From: Victivallaceae bacterium
Lineage (GTDB): Bacteria; Verrucomicrobiota; Lentisphaeria; Victivallales; Victivallaceae
Length of the DNA: 13,676 nucleotides
Direction of reading: 5' to 3'
Assembly: GCA_028698975.1 (NCBI GenBank)
Contig: JAQVVK010000039.1
Coordinates: 1-13,676 of the forward strand
Shown one piece after another: positions 11,485 through 13,676 of the stretch. Under the pieces are notes generated by a model, which worked only from the letters and a program-made list of their open reading frames with translations, searched no databases and had not been told where the DNA came from. The translations under genes and the position numbers were made by a program. Position 1 is the stretch's first letter, and each line of letters starts with the position of its first letter.

Positions 11485-13676
11485 ATGGATCAACTGTTTG
11501 ACGAAAATACCGCCAGCGTCGAGACCGAAGAAAATCTGCAGCCGGTCGAATTTATGACACCGCCCCCGCCGAAGCCGAAGCCGGAAAAATCCGCCGAAAT
11601 GGAACAGTTTTGGAAATCATATAAATTTGGACAGGGTAAGCCCACTGGCGTGATCTCAAACGACGACCCCCGCATGAAACAGGCGTTTACCGACGGCGGA
11701 GAACTCTCCATTTACCCCGCCGAAAAAGCCCGGAAATGGCTCAACCTCGCCCAAGACGAACCCCAAAACCGCCCCGCCTTTGTCCGCGCCGTCAAGAAAC
11801 TCAACCTAGCCAACTACTACGCCAATATTTACAATGTCGATCAACTCAGTGTACTCGACAATTTCGACGCTTTCAATAAACGCTTCTGGGGCGACGAGGC
11901 CGAAAGCGACCCGGTCAAACAGGCTAACAAAATGGCCCGGATGCTCGGCGCCGATCAGCCGGAAACCAACAACAAATATCTCGCCGCCATCGAACGCGGC
12001 GCAACCAACGTCGCCGGAGATCTCGCCGCCACAGGCGAACTCGCCGCCCGCGCCGCCGCCAAAGTCGAGGCCCCCATAAACAAGGCGGTGTGGTCGACCA
12101 TATCTTATGTACTCCGCGCCGGAGGCGTATTCAACGGTGCCGCCGACTGGATCGACCGCGAAACCGGCAACAGCTACTTCGCCGATGTAGAAAAAGCGTT
12201 TCACGACGCCGTGACCACCCGGCGCAAAATGATCGCCGACAACACCAGAAACGCCGAACCCGCCGACAACTTCTTTGAGACATGCGTATTGGGCTGCATC
12301 GAAAACACCCCGCAACTCGCCGCCGGGATCGCCGTCTCCGTCGCCGGCGGCCCCGGAGCCGCCTACGGGTATTTCTCCATACCTCAAGGCGCATCGACCT
12401 ATCTTGACAATGAACACGACGGCATGAACCCCGCTCTCAATCTATTGCACTCCACCGTGACCGGAGCCGCCGAGATCGCCTATGCCCGTATCGGCAAAAT
12501 GAAAGTCATCGAGAAATGGTTTGGCCCCGCCACCGCCCGGAAAGAAGTGGCCGCCGGATTTGGCCGCGGCCTCTTTCGCGGCGTCGCCAGAGTGATGAAA
12601 CACTTTGGACTGGACTATCTAAGCGAAGGCATCGAGGAAAATCTTACCGGAATAACCCAGCGTTTCGCCGACGTCGCCTGCGGCGCAAACGGAAGGTCGC
12701 TTGACAAAATCAGCTGGAGCGAGGCGATATGGGACACCATTAAATATGTGTTTGACCCGATGACCATTGCACAGGAAAACACCGTCGGCGGTCTGCTCGG
12801 AGGAGCTACCACCATCGCCGGAGCACCCCGCGCCATTATGAGCGACGTTTCAAGCGCACAGTTTGAAAAAAAGCGCATCACCCTGCGGGGAGAACTCACC
12901 AACCGGCTCGAACATCTCGCCGCCATCGATCAGCCAAGCAAAATCGAACAACAGGAAATGCGCCTCATCGAAGAGGCAATAGACCACCCCACCGCCGCCA
13001 ACCTCAACACCGCCGCGCTGCATAGCTCCATGCTCCAAAACGAGGACGCAAGGAGAAAACGCGCCGCCGAAGACGAGATGACCGTTGACGATTTTGCCGC
13101 AATCGCTCTTGAGAAAGCCAAACAACTGCGCGATCAAAACCGTATCGACCGCGCCGGACTGGGCATAAACAAACCGGAACACTCGCTCGACGCCATCCGC
13201 ACCATCGCCGCAACCGACACCTTTAAGGGACTGGATATCACTGGAATACTGAACGCGCAGGATCTCCCGCCCGACATCATCGACGCCGCCAACACGCTCG
13301 GCATAAACCTGTGGTCGATCGAATCGGTATATCACCCCTCCGACGGCAAAATATACGCCGTCGCCGCCAATCTGCCGCCGTCACGCGTCAAAAAAGCCCT
13401 GCTTCACGAGAGCTTTGGCCACCTCGGCATACAACGCTTTATGGGCGAAAACTGGAACTCCTTTATCGACGACGTCGCAAAGTCGTTTAATAAAGAGATA
13501 TCGGAGTGGTCTAAAAGCCGATCCGGTCAATCCTACGGCATCACCGCCGACAACGCCAATGAAGCCCCGCGCCAACGCCTCGCCGCCGAAGAATGGCTCG
13601 CCCAATTCACCGAAAATATCGACTTCGCCAAAAAACAGGGCGTACTTCCCCGCATTCTCGCCGCTCTCCGCCGCGC
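11485..13676 (+). CDS. Large ejection (polyvalent-type) protein with zincin motif, 3' partial
   Basis: A gene open to the right edge: 730 codons without a stop. ATG 11485 comes two bases after the previous stop, with GGGAG (11471-11475) nine bases before it. It is the last gene of the ejection block, the place of T7 gp16. The start is a Pro/Lys-rich linker (Pro-Pro-Pro-Pro-Lys-Pro-Lys), then a charged region and an Ala-rich helix. Two hydrophobic Gly/Ala segments (near residues 274-300 and 433-446) flank Tyr-Leu-Ser-Glu-Gly-Ile-Glu-Glu, a pattern of large phage virion proteins. Residues 638-649 read Ala-Leu-Leu-His-Glu-Ser-Phe-Gly-His-Leu-Gly-Ile: His641, Glu642 and His646 form the 'HExxGH' of phage polyvalent-protein metallopeptidases. 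Ala-Ala-Glu-Glu-Trp-Leu-Ala (Glu702/Glu703) would give the third zinc ligand. Function in the host is inferred: cleavage of a host or envelope protein after ejection. The C-terminal part is outside the window. Confidence 0.82.
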   Translation, partial: MDQLFDENTASVETEENLQPVEFMTPPPPKPKPEKSAEMEQFWKSYKFGQGKPTGVISNDDPRMKQAFTDGGELSIYPAEKARKWLNLAQDEPQNRPAFVRAVKKLNLANYYANIYNVDQLSVLDNFDAFNKRFWGDEAESDPVKQANKMARMLGADQPETNNKYLAAIERGATNVAGDLAATGELAARAAAKVEAPINKAVWSTISYVLRAGGVFNGAADWIDRETGNSYFADVEKAFHDAVTTRRKMIADNTRNAEPADNFFETCVLGCIENTPQLAAGIAVSVAGGPGAAYGYFSIPQGASTYLDNEHDGMNPALNLLHSTVTGAAEIAYARIGKMKVIEKWFGPATARKEVAAGFGRGLFRGVARVMKHFGLDYLSEGIEENLTGITQRFADVACGANGRSLDKISWSEAIWDTIKYVFDPMTIAQENTVGGLLGGATTIAGAPRAIMSDVSSAQFEKKRITLRGELTNRLEHLAAIDQPSKIEQQEMRLIEEAIDHPTAANLNTAALHSSMLQNEDARRKRAAEDEMTVDDFAAIALEKAKQLRDQNRIDRAGLGINKPEHSLDAIRTIAATDTFKGLDITGILNAQDLPPDIIDAANTLGINLWSIESVYHPSDGKIYAVAANLPPSRVKKALLHESFGHLGIQRFMGENWNSFIDDVAKSFNKEISEWSKSRSGQSYGITADNANEAPRQRLAAEEWLAQFTENIDFAKKQGVLPRILAALRR

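Noticed and set aside
11806..12417. 203-codon open frame on the - strand inside the large ejection gene
   Set aside because: A shadow of the + strand frame, which runs unbroken for 730 codons; Gly/Val-rich content reflects the reverse complement of GCC and GAC codons.
1..13676. CRISPR array, insertion sequence or attachment site
   Set aside because: No regularly spaced repeats, transposase, terminal inverted repeats, integrase or tRNA end was seen; the space is almost fully taken by virion genes.

Overview
This window is a contiguous block of virion-assembly genes from a short-tailed (podovirus-like) tailed phage or prophage. All genes are on the + strand. No integrase, repressor, lysis, replication, tRNA or clear host gene is visible, so I cannot tell a lytic phage from an integrated prophage. 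The host is bacterial, since nearly every gene has a purine-rich Shine-Dalgarno (often GGAGG). I cannot name a taxon. The right-hand genes use GCC and ACC codons heavily.

Layout. Packaging and portal region (1-2722): 3' end of the large terminase subunit, a small protein resembling a degenerate GNAT fold, a 71-residue Gly/Lys-rich protein, and the T7 gp8-like head-tail connector (portal). Head-assembly region (2719-5879): a Bbp19-like small protein, an unrecognised 135-residue protein, a scaffold-like protein with a Pro-Glu-Asn-Ala repeat tail, a 238-bp non-coding leader with a promoter candidate and a 12-bp perfect stem, the major capsid protein, and a small possible capsid accessory protein. 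Tail region (5900-8695): T7 gp11-like adaptor and gp12-like nozzle. Ejection region (8688 to the end): a 137-residue GNAT-like protein in the gp13 position, gp14-like and gp15-like internal virion proteins, and the first 730 residues of a large open-ended protein with a phage polyvalent-protein zincin signature (HESFGH, then AAEEWLA).

How the genes work together. Terminase packages DNA through the portal into a capsid built on the scaffold. The adaptor and nozzle close the connector into a short tail. The last four genes probably encode proteins held inside the particle and ejected with the DNA. From portal to gp16-like protein the order parallels T7 genes 8-16. Unlike T7, terminase lies upstream of the portal, there are extra small genes, and the largest ejection protein carries a metallopeptidase-like motif where T7 gp16 has a transglycosylase at its N-terminus.

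Most junctions overlap or are only a few bases, which suggests one transcript with translational coupling. The only real gap is directly in front of the capsid gene, where a separately initiated, strongly expressed transcript would be expected. The points most worth a second look are the capsid leader, the zincin-bearing ejection protein, the two GNAT-like proteins, and the codon-use difference between the left and right parts.
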